Shown here: piece by piece, positions 26,033-34,920 of the stretch | Numbering within the stretch: the first letter of the stretch is position 1 | How the letters are laid out: each line of letters begins with the position of its first letter | Assembly: GCF_036625195.1 (NCBI RefSeq) | Contig: NZ_JAZKUG010000001.1 | Coordinates: forward strand, 4,092,001-4,156,000 | Direction: 5' to 3' | Source of the DNA: Accumulibacter sp. | GTDB taxonomy: Bacteria; Pseudomonadota; Gammaproteobacteria; Burkholderiales; Rhodocyclaceae | Length of the DNA stretch: 64,000 bases | Notes under the pieces: model-generated | Seen by the model: only the letters and a program-made list of their open reading frames with translations | Told to the model about the DNA's origin: nothing | Database searches by the model: none | Position numbers and translations under genes: made by a program

Positions 26033-27208
26033 ATGAAACGCTCCCGCTTCTCTTCCCGCAAACGCATCTCGGCCGATGCCACCGAACTGAGCCGCCTGGC
26101 GATCGGCCTTGCCGAGTCCGGCAGCAAGATGGAAGACCAGTTCTGGCAGGGGCGCCTGGTGGAGTTGGTCAACAGGCTGTTCCACGATGGCACGGAGGAT
26201 GATTTCACGAGTGCGCTCGACCGTCTCTTCGACGCCCATCCGATGGCGCACGACGACCTCGCCGACATCATCGAAGCGAATGCCGAATCCTGCGTCGTCA
26301 GACATGGTGGGCAGGATTTCGATGTCCTCCTGCTGGCCGCGCCGGTGCTTGCCTGGTCACGCTTCTCGATCCCGACGCCGGCGATCGCGCGCAGCACGCT
26401 GCAAACGCTGAAGGTCCATCTGGGCGCACACGTTCTGGCAAGCGATGCGCGACTGGCTTTGGCTGACTACTTCTACAGCCCGGACCAGCTGCCGCATACT
26501 TTTGTCGACACTTGGCAGATGATGCGTCAGCTCGGCAAGGCGGCGCTGGAAGGTAGCGATCTCAACGTCGATGCGGCAGCGATGCCCGAAACCAATCGCT
26601 TCCTCTCCGACACGCGCTACCTGCTCGGCGCCGTGGTGGTGCCGCACCCGTTGCCGATCTTCCACTGGAACGAGAACACGAAGAGCAGCCGCGAGACGGT
26701 GCAGAAAGAGTGGCTGCGACAGGGCGGGCCGTGTTTCGAGTCCCTGCTCACTGGCTGCGCCTACCAGCCACTGCTGGCCGACGCCTACCATGCGGCCTGC
26801 CGCGCTGCCGACAGTGCATCCCGCCCCTACTCGCTCGATGCTTCGGTCGCTTTCCTGCAGGGCGCCCTCGGCCTGTCGCCGGAGAACCTGCGGGCGGTGG
26901 TCGGCGCCTTCCACGACCAGCGCCTCGAGGAGTTCCGCGTCGGCTTTGGTCCACGCGACAGCGAACTGATCTTCCACGGAGTCGTCTGGCCACTGCTGGG
27001 AATCGAGGACGAGAACACCGACATTGCCGGCGAGATCGAAACCACGTTGCGCAAGGCGGGGGTCAAGGAGGTTCTGCTACTCGACCAGCAGTTCCCCTAC
27101 GAGTTCTGCGACGACTGCGGTGCCCCGCTCTACCCGAACGCGGACGGTGAAACCGTACACGCGGAGATGCCGGAACAGGACAACCACCCCTCGCAGACCC
27201 TGCATTGA
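26033..27208 (+). CDS. DUF2863-family protein
   Basis: 391 aa. MKRSRFSSRKRISADATELSRLAIGLAESGS at the start and VLLLAAPVLAWSRFSIPTP further in match the betaproteobacterial DUF2863 family, whose function is unknown. There is no signal peptide or membrane segment. Near the C-terminus EFCDDCGAPLYPNADG contains a CxxC that could bind a metal. A TACAAT -10-like hexamer lies at 25996-26001, but no matching -35 is seen. It is followed after 27 bases by bioA and may be cotranscribed with the biotin genes. Confidence 0.85.
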   Translation: MKRSRFSSRKRISADATELSRLAIGLAESGSKMEDQFWQGRLVELVNRLFHDGTEDDFTSALDRLFDAHPMAHDDLADIIEANAESCVVRHGGQDFDVLLLAAPVLAWSRFSIPTPAIARSTLQTLKVHLGAHVLASDARLALADYFYSPDQLPHTFVDTWQMMRQLGKAALEGSDLNVDAAAMPETNRFLSDTRYLLGAVVVPHPLPIFHWNENTKSSRETVQKEWLRQGGPCFESLLTGCAYQPLLADAYHAACRAADSASRPYSLDASVAFLQGALGLSPENLRAVVGAFHDQRLEEFRVGFGPRDSELIFHGVVWPLLGIEDENTDIAGEIETTLRKAGVKEVLLLDQQFPYEFCDDCGAPLYPNADGETVHAEMPEQDNHPSQTLH

Positions 27209-27235
27209 ACAGATGCCGACGGACCCACGACGCCG

Positions 27236-28570
27236 ATGACCAGCAACCGCGAACTGCTCGAGCGCAGCCTCCGAGCCGTCTGGCACCCCTGCACGCAGAT
27301 GAAGCACCACGCCGGCCAGGAAGCGGCGCTGCCCCTCGTACCGATTGCCAGAGGCCAGGGCGTCTGGCTGCATGACTTCGACGGCCATCGCTATCTCGAC
27401 GGCATCAGCTCGTGGTGGGTCAACCTGTTCGGGCACTGTCATCCACGGATCAACGCCGCCCTGCGTGCGCAGCTCGATGAACTGGAGCACGTCATCCTCG
27501 CCGGCTTCACGCAGCGACCGGTGGTCGAACTGTCGGAGCGACTGGCGGCGCTGACCGGCGGCAGCCTTGGTCATTGCTTCTTCGCCTCCGACGGCGCCTC
27601 GGCGACCGAGATCGCCCTCAAGATGTCCTTCCATTCCTGGCAGAACCGCGGTCATGGCGAGAAACGGGAGTTTCTCTGCTTGGCGGGCGGTTACCACGGC
27701 GAGACCGTCGGCGCGCTGGCAGTGACCGATGTCGCGCTGTTCAGGGATGCCTACGCCGCACTGATTCGCCCGGCGGGAGTCGTCGATTCGCCGGACGCGC
27801 GCCTCGCGGCGGCTGGCGAGAGCGCAGTCGATGTCGCCAGGCGAGCCGCCAGCGCCCTCGAAGTGCGTCTCGAGCGGGAACACCGGCACATCGCCGCGCT
27901 CATCGTCGAGCCACTGATCCAGTGCGCCAGCGGCATGGCAATGCACGATCCGGAGTACCTGCGCCTCGCCCGCAGCCTCTGCGACCGTTACGGGGTGCAC
28001 CTGATCTGCGACGAGATCGCCGTCGGCTGTGGTCGCAGCGGCAGCTTCTTCGCGCACGAACAGGCGGCGATCCGGCCGGACTTCCTGTGTCTGTCGAAGG
28101 GCATCTCGGGCGGCTACCTGCCGCTGTCGATCGTCATGACCAGCGATGCGGTCTACGCGGACTTCTACGATGACGCCACCAGCCGCGGCTTCCTGCATTC
28201 GCACTCCTACACGGGCAACGCGCTGGCCTGCCGTGCCGCACTGGCAACGCTCGACATTTTCGCCGACGAGCGGGTGATCGAGCGCAACCAGGTGCTCGCC
28301 CGGTACCTCGGCACCTGCCTGCAGCCGCTCGCCGCTCATCCGCAGGTGCGCCACCTGCGGCAACGCGGCATGATCGCCGCCTTCGACGTCGTCAGCGACG
28401 ATCCGCTCTTCTCGCGCCACTTCTACGTCGAGGCGCTGGCGAACGGGATTCTCCTGCGACCGATCGGCAATACGGTCTACTTCATGCCGCCGTACATCAT
28501 CAGCCCGGGCGAGATCGAATTTCTCGTCGAGCGGGCGACGGCGGCGCTGGAGGCAGCCCTGCGGCGATGA
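27236..28570 (+). CDS. bioA: Adenosylmethionine-8-amino-7-oxononanoate aminotransferase BioA
   Basis: 444 aa. This PLP enzyme converts KAPA to DAPA with SAM as amino donor, the third-last step of biotin synthesis. WHPCTQMKHH near residue 15, GISSWWVNLFGHCHP near 60, YHGETVGALAVTD near 155, LICDEIAVGCGRSG near 260 and the PLP lysine in LSKGISGGYLPLS near 285 are all BioA hallmarks. It is the first of five overlapping genes (bioA-F-H-C-D); its stop overlaps the bioF start by 4 bases. No BirA operator is apparent in the 27-base upstream gap. Confidence 0.95.
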   Translation: MTSNRELLERSLRAVWHPCTQMKHHAGQEAALPLVPIARGQGVWLHDFDGHRYLDGISSWWVNLFGHCHPRINAALRAQLDELEHVILAGFTQRPVVELSERLAALTGGSLGHCFFASDGASATEIALKMSFHSWQNRGHGEKREFLCLAGGYHGETVGALAVTDVALFRDAYAALIRPAGVVDSPDARLAAAGESAVDVARRAASALEVRLEREHRHIAALIVEPLIQCASGMAMHDPEYLRLARSLCDRYGVHLICDEIAVGCGRSGSFFAHEQAAIRPDFLCLSKGISGGYLPLSIVMTSDAVYADFYDDATSRGFLHSHSYTGNALACRAALATLDIFADERVIERNQVLARYLGTCLQPLAAHPQVRHLRQRGMIAAFDVVSDDPLFSRHFYVEALANGILLRPIGNTVYFMPPYIISPGEIEFLVERATAALEAALRR

Positions 28571-29727
28571 TCTGGGACGAACTGCAGGGCGAACTCGACG
28601 CACTGCAACGCGCTGGCCTGCGACGCGCCCGACGCACCCTCGACGCGCCCTGCGGCCCCTTGGCGCGGGTCGACGGACGCTCGCTGATCAGCTTCTGCAG
28701 CAATGACTACCTCGGCCTGGCCAACGATCCGGCACTGGTCGCGGCGGCATGCGCCGGCGCACGCACCTGGGGAGTCGGCAGCGGCGCCTCGCACCTCGTC
28801 AGCGGTCACCTCGGACCGCATGCGGCGCTCGAGGAGAAGCTCGCCGCTTTCACCGGCTTCGACCGCGCGCTGCTCTTCTCCACCGGCTACATGGCCAACC
28901 TGGCCATCGTCCCGGCGCTGGTCGGGCGCGGCGACGCGGTGTTCGCCGACCGTCTCAACCACGCGTCGCTGATCGACGCCGTGCAACTCTCGCGCGCCGA
29001 TGGCCAGCGCTATGCACACGCCGACCTGGCTGCGCTCGAGCGCCTGCTCGCTGCCAGCACCGCCCGGCGGCGCCTGATCCTCAGCGATGCCGTCTTCAGC
29101 ATGGACGGCGACCTCGCGCCGCTGCCCGGCCTGCTGGCGCTCGCCGAGCGTTACGACGCCTGGCTGGTGGTCGATGACGCGCACGGTTTTGGCGTCCTCG
29201 GCCCACAGGGCCGCGGCAGCATCGGCCACTTCGGCCTGCCGGCAAGCCGCCGGCTGATCTGCATGGGAACCCTCGGCAAGGCCGCCGGCGCCGCCGGGGC
29301 TTTCGTCGCGGCGAATGCGACGGTCATCGAATGGCTTGTCCAGCGCGCCCGCAGCTACATCTTCACCACTGCCGGCAGCCCGCTGGTCGCCTGCGCACTG
29401 GCCACCAGCCTTGAGCTGATCGCCGCCGGCGACGAGCGCCGCGCCCATCTCTGGCGACTCGTCGCACAGTTGCGCGATGGCTTGGCCGGCACCCGCTGGC
29501 GCCTGCTGCCGTCGCCGACGGCGATCCAGCCGGTGATCGTCGGCGACAACCACGAAGCACTCCGGCTCGCCGCCGCGCTCGACGCGCGCGGTCTCTGGGT
29601 GCCGGCGATCCGGCCACCGACCGTACCGCAAGGAACGGCAAGGCTGCGGGTTTCGCTGAGCGCTGCCCACAGTGAGGCGCAGGTGGCGGTGTTGGTCGAT
29701 GCACTGCGGGAACTGGCGTGCGCCTGA
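28567..29727 (+). CDS. bioF: 8-amino-7-oxononanoate synthase BioF
   Basis: 386 aa. This PLP enzyme condenses pimeloyl-ACP (or CoA) with alanine to form KAPA. ISFCSNDYLGLAN near residue 38, GSGASHLVSGHLGPHAALEEK near 75, DAVFSMDGDLAPLPGL near 175, VVDDAHGFGVLG near 200 and the PLP lysine in MGTLGKAAGAAG near 238 are the family blocks. It begins inside the bioA stop (ATGA) and ends inside bioH, so translation is probably coupled. Confidence 0.95.
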   Translation: MIWDELQGELDALQRAGLRRARRTLDAPCGPLARVDGRSLISFCSNDYLGLANDPALVAAACAGARTWGVGSGASHLVSGHLGPHAALEEKLAAFTGFDRALLFSTGYMANLAIVPALVGRGDAVFADRLNHASLIDAVQLSRADGQRYAHADLAALERLLAASTARRRLILSDAVFSMDGDLAPLPGLLALAERYDAWLVVDDAHGFGVLGPQGRGSIGHFGLPASRRLICMGTLGKAAGAAGAFVAANATVIEWLVQRARSYIFTTAGSPLVACALATSLELIAAGDERRAHLWRLVAQLRDGLAGTRWRLLPSPTAIQPVIVGDNHEALRLAAALDARGLWVPAIRPPTVPQGTARLRVSLSAAHSEAQVAVLVDALRELACA

Positions 29728-30482
29728 TCGCCGGTGACGGGCCCGATCTCGCACTGATCCACGGCTGGGGACTGGGCAGTGCGGTCTGGCGGCCACTGCT
29801 CGAACCGCTGGCACGTTCGTGCCGACTGCACCTGGTCGAGCTGCCGGGGTACGGGCGCACGGCCGACGAATCGACGAGCCTGGCGGCCTGCGCCGAGTCG
29901 CTGCTCGCCAGCCTGCCGGCACCGGTGACGCTGTGCGGTTGGTCACTCGGTGGCCTGCTGGCGCTGCGCGCGGCGCTGCTGGCACCGCAACAGGTCGGCG
30001 GACTGATCCTGATCGGCAGCACCCCATGCTTCGTGCAGCGCCCGGACTGGCCGGCAGCACAGCCGGCAAGCGTGCTGGCCGGCTTTGCCGACCGCGTCGG
30101 CCAGTGGCCGGCCGAGACCTTGCAGCGCTTCGTCGCGCTGCTCTGCCAGGGAGACCGGCAGGCGCGGACGCTGACGCGCATGCTGCTCGGCCAGCTCCGC
30201 CAACAGCCTCTACCGTCGCCGGCGGCACTGCAGCGCGGTCTCGAATGGCTGCGCGACACCGACCTGCGCCCGCTGCTGGCCGGCATCCGCTGTCGCAGCC
30301 TGCTCCTGCACGGCGCCAGCGATGCCCTCAATCCGCTCGCCGCCGCGAGCTGGCTGGCACAGGCACTGCCCGGAGGCCGGCTCGAGGTCTTCCCCGGCAC
30401 CGGGCATGCGCCCTTTCTCGCCGACCCCGCACGCTGCTCCGAACTGATCAACCAGTATTGCCATGCCACCCGTGCCCACTAG
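29718..30482 (+). CDS. bioH: Pimeloyl-ACP methyl ester carboxylesterase BioH
   Basis: 254 aa from a GTG at 29718 that overlaps the last 10 bases of bioF. An alpha/beta hydrolase that removes the methyl ester from pimeloyl-ACP methyl ester, ending the BioC-BioH route. LALIHGWGLGSAVW carries the oxyanion region; CGWSLGGLLAL near residue 75 holds the nucleophile Ser in GxSxG; GASDALNPL has the acid and GTGHAPFL the catalytic His near 233. Its last 20 bases overlap bioC. Confidence 0.92.
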   Translation: MRLIAGDGPDLALIHGWGLGSAVWRPLLEPLARSCRLHLVELPGYGRTADESTSLAACAESLLASLPAPVTLCGWSLGGLLALRAALLAPQQVGGLILIGSTPCFVQRPDWPAAQPASVLAGFADRVGQWPAETLQRFVALLCQGDRQARTLTRMLLGQLRQQPLPSPAALQRGLEWLRDTDLRPLLAGIRCRSLLLHGASDALNPLAAASWLAQALPGGRLEVFPGTGHAPFLADPARCSELINQYCHATRAH

Positions 30483-31233
30483 ACAGCGTGTCCGCGAATC
30501 CTTCGACCGCGCCGCGGCCTCCTATGATGAGGCGGCGATCGTGCAGCGACAGGTCTGTCAGTTGCTGCTCGACCAATTCCGACCCTCGACCACGCCGGAC
30601 TCGATCCTCGATGCCGGCTGCGGCACCGGCTACGGAATCGGCCTCTTGCAGCAGCGGTGGCCTGCGGCAGAGATCCTCGCCATCGACTTCGCGCCGGCGA
30701 TGCTCGCCGCCGCCCGCCAGGGCGCCGATCTGTGCATCGCCGCCGACATCGAGGCCCTGCCCTGCCGCGACGCCAGCTGCAGCATCTGGTGGTCGAACCT
30801 GACCGTGCAGTGGTGTGATCTCGTGGCAGTCTGCCAGGAAGCGCACCGGGTCCTGCGTCCGCACGGCGAATTGGCGCTGAGCACGCTCGGTCCCGCGACC
30901 TTTGCCGAATTGCGCGAAGCCTTCGCCAGCATCGACCAGCACCGCCACACGATCCGCTTCAGAGAACCGGAGGCGATCGCCGGGGCGCTGCGCCACGCCG
31001 GCTTCGCCGGCGTCCGCCTGCACCGGCAAACCGTCAGCCATCACTACCCGGACCTCGTATCACTGTTGCGCGCGGTCAAGGACATCGGCGCCAACTCGGT
31101 CGGTGACGGTGTGCGCAGCGGCATGCTCGGACGCCGCGCCTGGCAAAGCGTGCAGGCGGCCTACGAACGACACCGCACGAGCGACGGCCTGCCGGCGCGT
31201 TACGATGTCATTCTTGCCTACGCCAACAAATGA
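30463..31233 (+). CDS. bioC: Malonyl-ACP O-methyltransferase BioC
   Basis: 256 aa. A SAM-dependent methyltransferase that caps malonyl-ACP so that fatty acid synthase can extend it to pimeloyl. RVRESFDRAAASYDEAAIVQ at the start and SILDAGCGTGYGIGLL near residue 45 (SAM motif I) are typical, with NLTVQWCDL near 110. It overlaps bioH by 20 bases and bioD by 4 bases. Having both BioC and BioH shows pimelate is made by the methyl-ester route. Confidence 0.93.
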   Translation: MPPVPTRQRVRESFDRAAASYDEAAIVQRQVCQLLLDQFRPSTTPDSILDAGCGTGYGIGLLQQRWPAAEILAIDFAPAMLAAARQGADLCIAADIEALPCRDASCSIWWSNLTVQWCDLVAVCQEAHRVLRPHGELALSTLGPATFAELREAFASIDQHRHTIRFREPEAIAGALRHAGFAGVRLHRQTVSHHYPDLVSLLRAVKDIGANSVGDGVRSGMLGRRAWQSVQAAYERHRTSDGLPARYDVILAYANK

Positions 31234-31907
31234 AGAACATCCCCTTGGCGTGGTTCATCACCGGCACCGACACCGAGATCGGCAAGACCTTCGTTGCCTG
31301 CGCGCTGCTGCACGCCCTGCGCCGATCTGGCGCGCGTGCGGTGGCGATGAAGCCGATCGCTGCCGGCTGCGACGAACACGGGATCAACGACGACGTCGAG
31401 CGACTGCTCGCGGCGTCGTCGTTCGCGCCGCCGCGGCAGCTCGTCAACCCCTACGCCTTCCGCGCCGCCATCGCCCCGCACATCGCAGCCGCCGAGGAAG
31501 GCCGGCAGATCGAGCTGCCGGCCATCGCCACCGCCTTCGCCGAGCTGCGCTCGCTGGCCGACGTGGTCCTAGTCGAGGGAGTGGGCGGTTTCTGCGTTCC
31601 GCTCGACGCCACGACCGATACGGCTGACCTCGCTGCACTGCTCGATCTGCCGCTGATCCTGGTCGTCGGCATGCGCCTCGGCTGCATCAACCATGCCCTG
31701 TTGACGGCACAGGCGATCGCGGCACGCGGCCTGCCCCTGGCTGGCTGGGTTGCCAACCGGATCGATCCGGCGATGTCGCGTTTCAGCGAGAACCTGGCGG
31801 CGCTGCGCAGCCGGCTGCCGGCGCCGCTGCTCGGCGTCGTCGAGCACGGCACGACGCCGGCCGAGGCAGGACTCTCGCTACGGCTTCCGCAGGCACCTGG
31901 CCACTGA
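31230..31907 (+). CDS. bioD: Dethiobiotin synthetase BioD
   Basis: 225 aa. Closes the ureido ring of dethiobiotin from DAPA, CO2 and ATP. The P-loop is at residues 10-20 (FITGTDTEIGKTFVA), MKPIAAGCD follows near 42, and VEGVGGFCVPLD near 115 is the second conserved block. It is the last of the operon. No bioB is present in the window, so biotin synthase must be encoded elsewhere. The TGA stop forms part of the U-tract of the opposite-strand terminator just downstream. Confidence 0.94.
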   Translation: MKNIPLAWFITGTDTEIGKTFVACALLHALRRSGARAVAMKPIAAGCDEHGINDDVERLLAASSFAPPRQLVNPYAFRAAIAPHIAAAEEGRQIELPAIATAFAELRSLADVVLVEGVGGFCVPLDATTDTADLAALLDLPLILVVGMRLGCINHALLTAQAIAARGLPLAGWVANRIDPAMSRFSENLAALRSRLPAPLLGVVEHGTTPAEAGLSLRLPQAPGH

Positions 31908-31939
31908 AAAAAGGACCCGGCCGCACAGCGGCCGGGTCC
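31906..31939 (-). terminator. Rho-independent terminator of the thiolase gene, between convergent genes
   Basis: A 12-bp perfect stem GGACCCGGCCGC / GCGGCCGGGTCC (31913-31924 and 31928-31939) with an ACA loop. On the minus strand it is followed by TTTTTTCA, giving a classical intrinsic terminator for the thiolase gene that ends 20 bases away. On the plus strand there is no U-run, although the hairpin may still slow transcription from bioD. Confidence 0.85.
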
Positions 31940-31958
31940 GGTTGGCCGCCGACGACGA

Positions 31959-33140
31959 TCAGGCGCGTTCGAAGATCACCGCAATCCCCTGCCCGCCACC
32001 GATGCACATGGTGACCAGCGCATAGCGACCACCTGTGCGCTGCAGTTCGTGGATCGCCTTGGTGGCGATGAAGGCGCCCGAGCAGCCGACCGGATGGCCC
32101 AGCGCGATCGCGCCGCCGTTCGGGTTGGTCTTCACCGGATCGAGGCCAAGCCCCTTGTTGACCGCGATGGCCTGCGCCGCAAAGGCCTCGTTGGCTTCGA
32201 TGACGTCCATCTGATCCAGTGCAAGCCCCGCCTTCTTCAGCGCCAGCCTGGTCGCCGGGATCGGTCCCTCACCCATGATGTCGTTCGGCACACCGGCGAC
32301 CGCATACGAGACCAGCCGGGCCAGCGGCTTCTGGCCGGCACTGGCGGCCACATCCGCCGCGGCGAGGACGAGGAAAGCGGCCCCGTCATTGATTCCGGAG
32401 GCATTGCCGGCAGTGACGGTACCATCCTTGGCGAAGGCCGGCTTCATCTTGGCCAGGGTCTCGATGGTCGTGCCGCCCTTGACATGCTCGTCGGTATCGA
32501 ACACCACATCGCCCTTGCGCGACTTGAGGACGATCGGCACGATCTGCGACTTGAAGCGCCCCTCGGCGATGGCGGCGGCAGCCCGGCGCTGCGACTCGAC
32601 GGCGAAGGCGTCCTGCTCCTCGCGGCTGATGTTCCACTTCGTCGCCAGGTTCTCGGCGGTGACGCCCATGTGGCCGACGCCAAAGGGATCGGTCAGGGTC
32701 GCCACCATCATGTCGATCGCCTTGCTGTCACCCATGCGGGCGCCGGTGCGCATCGCCGGCAGCATGTAGGAACCGCGCGACATCACTTCGACGCCACCAC
32801 CGATGCCGTAGTCGGCGTCGCCCAGCATGATGTTCTGGGCCGTCGTCACCACCCCCTGCAAGCCCGACGCGCAGAGGCGGTTGACCGCCATGGCGACCGA
32901 ATCCATCGCCAGCCCCGCCTGGATCGAGGCGACGCGGGCGACGTAAGCGAAGCGCGAGTCGGTCGGAATGCAGTTGCCCACCGTGACATAACTGATCTGC
33001 TGCGCATCGACACCTGAGCGGGCGATCGACTCCTTCATCACGGCACCGGCCAGCTCATGCGGCTCCATGTTGGCGAGTGAACCACCGAAGGTGCCAATGG
33101 CTGAACGGACCGCGCTCAATACGACGACTTCTCTAGTCAT
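31959..33140 (-). CDS. Acetyl-CoA acetyltransferase / beta-ketothiolase (PhaA/BktB type)
   Basis: 393 aa. Condenses two acyl-CoA units, the first step of polyhydroxyalkanoate synthesis, or runs in reverse in beta-oxidation. The nucleophile is Cys90 (NRLCASGLQG), with His349 (ALGHPVGCSG) and the second Cys379 (CIGGGQG). GNCIPTDSRFAYVAR near 55 resembles BktB more than PhaA, which suggests longer-chain substrates, but this is not decisive. A well-placed AGGAG precedes the ATG. No phaB or phaC is adjacent. A rho-independent terminator follows. Confidence 0.92.
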   Translation of the reverse strand: MTREVVVLSAVRSAIGTFGGSLANMEPHELAGAVMKESIARSGVDAQQISYVTVGNCIPTDSRFAYVARVASIQAGLAMDSVAMAVNRLCASGLQGVVTTAQNIMLGDADYGIGGGVEVMSRGSYMLPAMRTGARMGDSKAIDMMVATLTDPFGVGHMGVTAENLATKWNISREEQDAFAVESQRRAAAAIAEGRFKSQIVPIVLKSRKGDVVFDTDEHVKGGTTIETLAKMKPAFAKDGTVTAGNASGINDGAAFLVLAAADVAASAGQKPLARLVSYAVAGVPNDIMGEGPIPATRLALKKAGLALDQMDVIEANEAFAAQAIAVNKGLGLDPVKTNPNGGAIALGHPVGCSGAFIATKAIHELQRTGGRYALVTMCIGGGQGIAVIFERA

Positions 33141-33253
33141 GAAGAAACTCCTGTAAATGTTCGATCAACCCCTACCATAGCGGCAAGGCCCACCAGCAAC
33201 GACGACAGCAAGCATAGCAGCAAATCGCGCCAAACCAGAGCCCTGGCGCTTTT

Positions 33254-33268
33254 CATGCAATCTGCATG
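33254..33268. other. Palindrome in the thiolase upstream gap
   Basis: CATGCA-ATC-TGCATG, a perfect 6-bp inverted repeat, 114 bases upstream of the thiolase start. It could be a regulator site. The 379-base gap 33141-33519 holds nothing else I can name beyond the thiolase Shine-Dalgarno. Confidence 0.3.
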
Positions 33269-33519
33269 AGCCTCGGCAGAGCTGCCGATCGCCAGCCGTT
33301 GGCGACGGACTGACGCTCACGCAGCGGTCGCCATCTTGCGCGGAGCAGCGCGGCCTGCAGGTGACGCAGGCTGATCAGGAACTCCTCTTCGGCGCCACCA
33401 CGGGCGGCGTCGTCTGGCAACGCCAGGCGGACGCGGTACATGGCCCAGTTGCGCGGGACTTGCGGAACGCCGTCACTTCACGCAACATCTCGCTGCCAGG
33501 TCAGGAAGATCGCTCCACA

Positions 33520-34005
33520 ATGAAACTGTCGTCAGTCTTTTACAAAGCGCCGAAGGGCCTCGATGAGATCGCCACGCGGGCTCACCACTTGCCTTCGCGC
33601 ATGCGGGCCATGTTGATCCTGGTCGATGGCCACCGCACCGGCAGTGAGCTGGTCGCCCTCAGCAGTTCGGTCAGCGAGGGCCGGAAACAACTGTCGGCCC
33701 TGCTCGCCGGCGGCTTCGTCCAGACGCATCCGCCGAGTCGCCGCAGTGTCGTGGCAGGAGCCAGCCACGGCACCGCGAACGCAGCGGCTGACGACGACAT
33801 CAGCCTGGCGCGCAGCTACGCCGCCCGCAGCCTGCGCGAGCTGCTGGGTGATCAGGCAGCGAGTCTGGTTGCCGAGATCGAACAGGTCCGGACGCGCGAT
33901 GAACTGCAGCAGAATCTCGGCCGCCTGCGGGCTGCGCTGGCCGCAGCGCCGGATCAGACGCGTGCCAGGCAGTTGCTCGACCAGATCGAGCTGGTCCTCG
34001 ATTGA
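33520..34005 (+). CDS. Hypothetical protein, 161 aa
   Basis: Start ATG 33520 (MKLSSVFYKAPKGLDEIATR) with AGGAAG upstream; the longer frame runs into the gap and is not protein-like. RMRAMLILVDGHRTGSELVALSS followed by SALLAGGFVQTH reads like a winged-helix module, as in betaproteobacterial proteins of unknown role. The C-terminal half is helical and charged, with QNLGRLRAALAAAPDQTRARQLLDQIELVLD. There is no signal peptide. It stands alone, about 100 bases before the MITE-like element. Confidence 0.6.
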   Translation: MKLSSVFYKAPKGLDEIATRAHHLPSRMRAMLILVDGHRTGSELVALSSSVSEGRKQLSALLAGGFVQTHPPSRRSVVAGASHGTANAAADDDISLARSYAARSLRELLGDQAASLVAEIEQVRTRDELQQNLGRLRAALAAAPDQTRARQLLDQIELVLD

Positions 34006-34108
34006 CCGTTGCCTGCGTCGGCAGGAGAGTGCAGGAAGGGGCGACATGCTCCGCCGCCCGGCGCCGGCAAGCGCGATTGCGGCGCCGATTGCTCGGCGCA
34101 ACGGATTG

Positions 34109-34275
34109 CTAGCAGCCTGTCGGACTTGATGGGTCGAAGCGAAAAAAGTGGGAGACGAGCGCAGTTTTTCACGGATTTCAAGCGAATAGCTGTTCTATTC
34201 GTGCAGAAATACGGGGAGAAATGAGCCGTCTTCCCACTTTTTGCAGCCGACTTGGTCAAGTCCGACAGGCTGCTA
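34109..34275. mobile_element. MITE-like element (163 bp), TA target duplication, IS630/mariner type
   Basis: Core 34111-34273 with 16-base perfect inverted ends GCAGCCTGTCGGACTT and AAGTCCGACAGGCTGC, flanked by TA on both sides (34109-34110, 34274-34275). Including flanks, 19 bases are inverted. Inverted similarity continues inward (AAAAAAGTGGGAGACG against its counterpart) to a central GCGAATAG...CTATTCG hairpin, so the whole element can fold as one long hairpin. No protein is encoded. The right TA lies within the TAG stop of the Nudix gene. The TA duplication suggests mobilisation by an IS630/Tc1-mariner transposase. Confidence 0.75.
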
Positions 34276-34920
34276 GGGCTCGCCCTCAGCCAGCGCGCGG
34301 TACAGCGACATGATGATTCCCGCCGTCGCGCCCCAGATGAAGTGACCGCGGTAGGGCATCGCGTAGTAGTGCCGCAGCCGGCCACGGTAATGCAGTGAAT
34401 GCCGCTGGTGGTTGACCGGGTCAAGCAGGAAGGAGAGCGGCACCTCGAACACTTCTGCCACCTCGTAGGCATCGAGCTGCAGCTCGAACGGGGGGCTCAC
34501 CATGGCCACGACCGGGGTGACGCGAAAGCCGGTACTGGTCAGGTACTCGGGCAGATAGCCGGCGACATCGACATGCGCTGCTCCCAGGCCGATCTCCTCG
34601 GCTGCCTCGCGCAGGGCGGTATGCACCGGCGACGGGTCGGACGACTCGCAACGGCCACCCGGGAAACTGATCTGGCCCGGATGATCCTTCAGGTGTGCGG
34701 TCCGCTGCGTCAACAGCACGGTCGGCTCTTCATTGCGCTGGACGATCGGAAACAGCACCGCAGCGGGCATCAACTCCTCGTCGCCGACCCCGTCCTCGAG
34801 GACGATCCGCGTCGCGCACGGCACCGCATGCAGGACCTGCCGCACGCGATCGAGGTCGACCATCCGGCGCTCAGGCGGTGGTGGAGCCAGTGTCTGGTCA
34901 GCCGGCGACTGCGCACGCAT
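34273..34920 (-). CDS. Nudix hydrolase, CoA pyrophosphatase type (NudL/YeaB)
   Basis: 215 aa from ATG 34920 (GAGGA 7 bases upstream); a shorter start at 34863 (MVDLDRVRQVL) is possible. The extended Nudix box runs from GQISFPGGRCESSD to REAAEEIGL (GX5EX7REUXEEXGU pattern), and LLTQRTAHLKDHPGQISFPG is the CoA-pyrophosphatase subgroup signature. Such enzymes split CoA or nucleotide diphosphates. The MITE-like element inserted at the TA of its TAG stop; because the element end begins with G, the stop codon is preserved. It overlaps the upstream small gene by 23 bases. Confidence 0.88.
   Translation of the reverse strand: MRAQSPADQTLAPPPPERRMVDLDRVRQVLHAVPCATRIVLEDGVGDEELMPAAVLFPIVQRNEEPTVLLTQRTAHLKDHPGQISFPGGRCESSDPSPVHTALREAAEEIGLGAAHVDVAGYLPEYLTSTGFRVTPVVAMVSPPFELQLDAYEVAEVFEVPLSFLLDPVNHQRHSLHYRGRLRHYYAMPYRGHFIWGATAGIIMSLYRALAEGEP

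Noticed and set aside
34898..34920. Nudix and upstream small gene overlap as a sign of a false gene
   Set aside because: A 23-base overlap with a GAGGA ribosome site for the Nudix gene is normal in this tightly packed row, and both frames look real.
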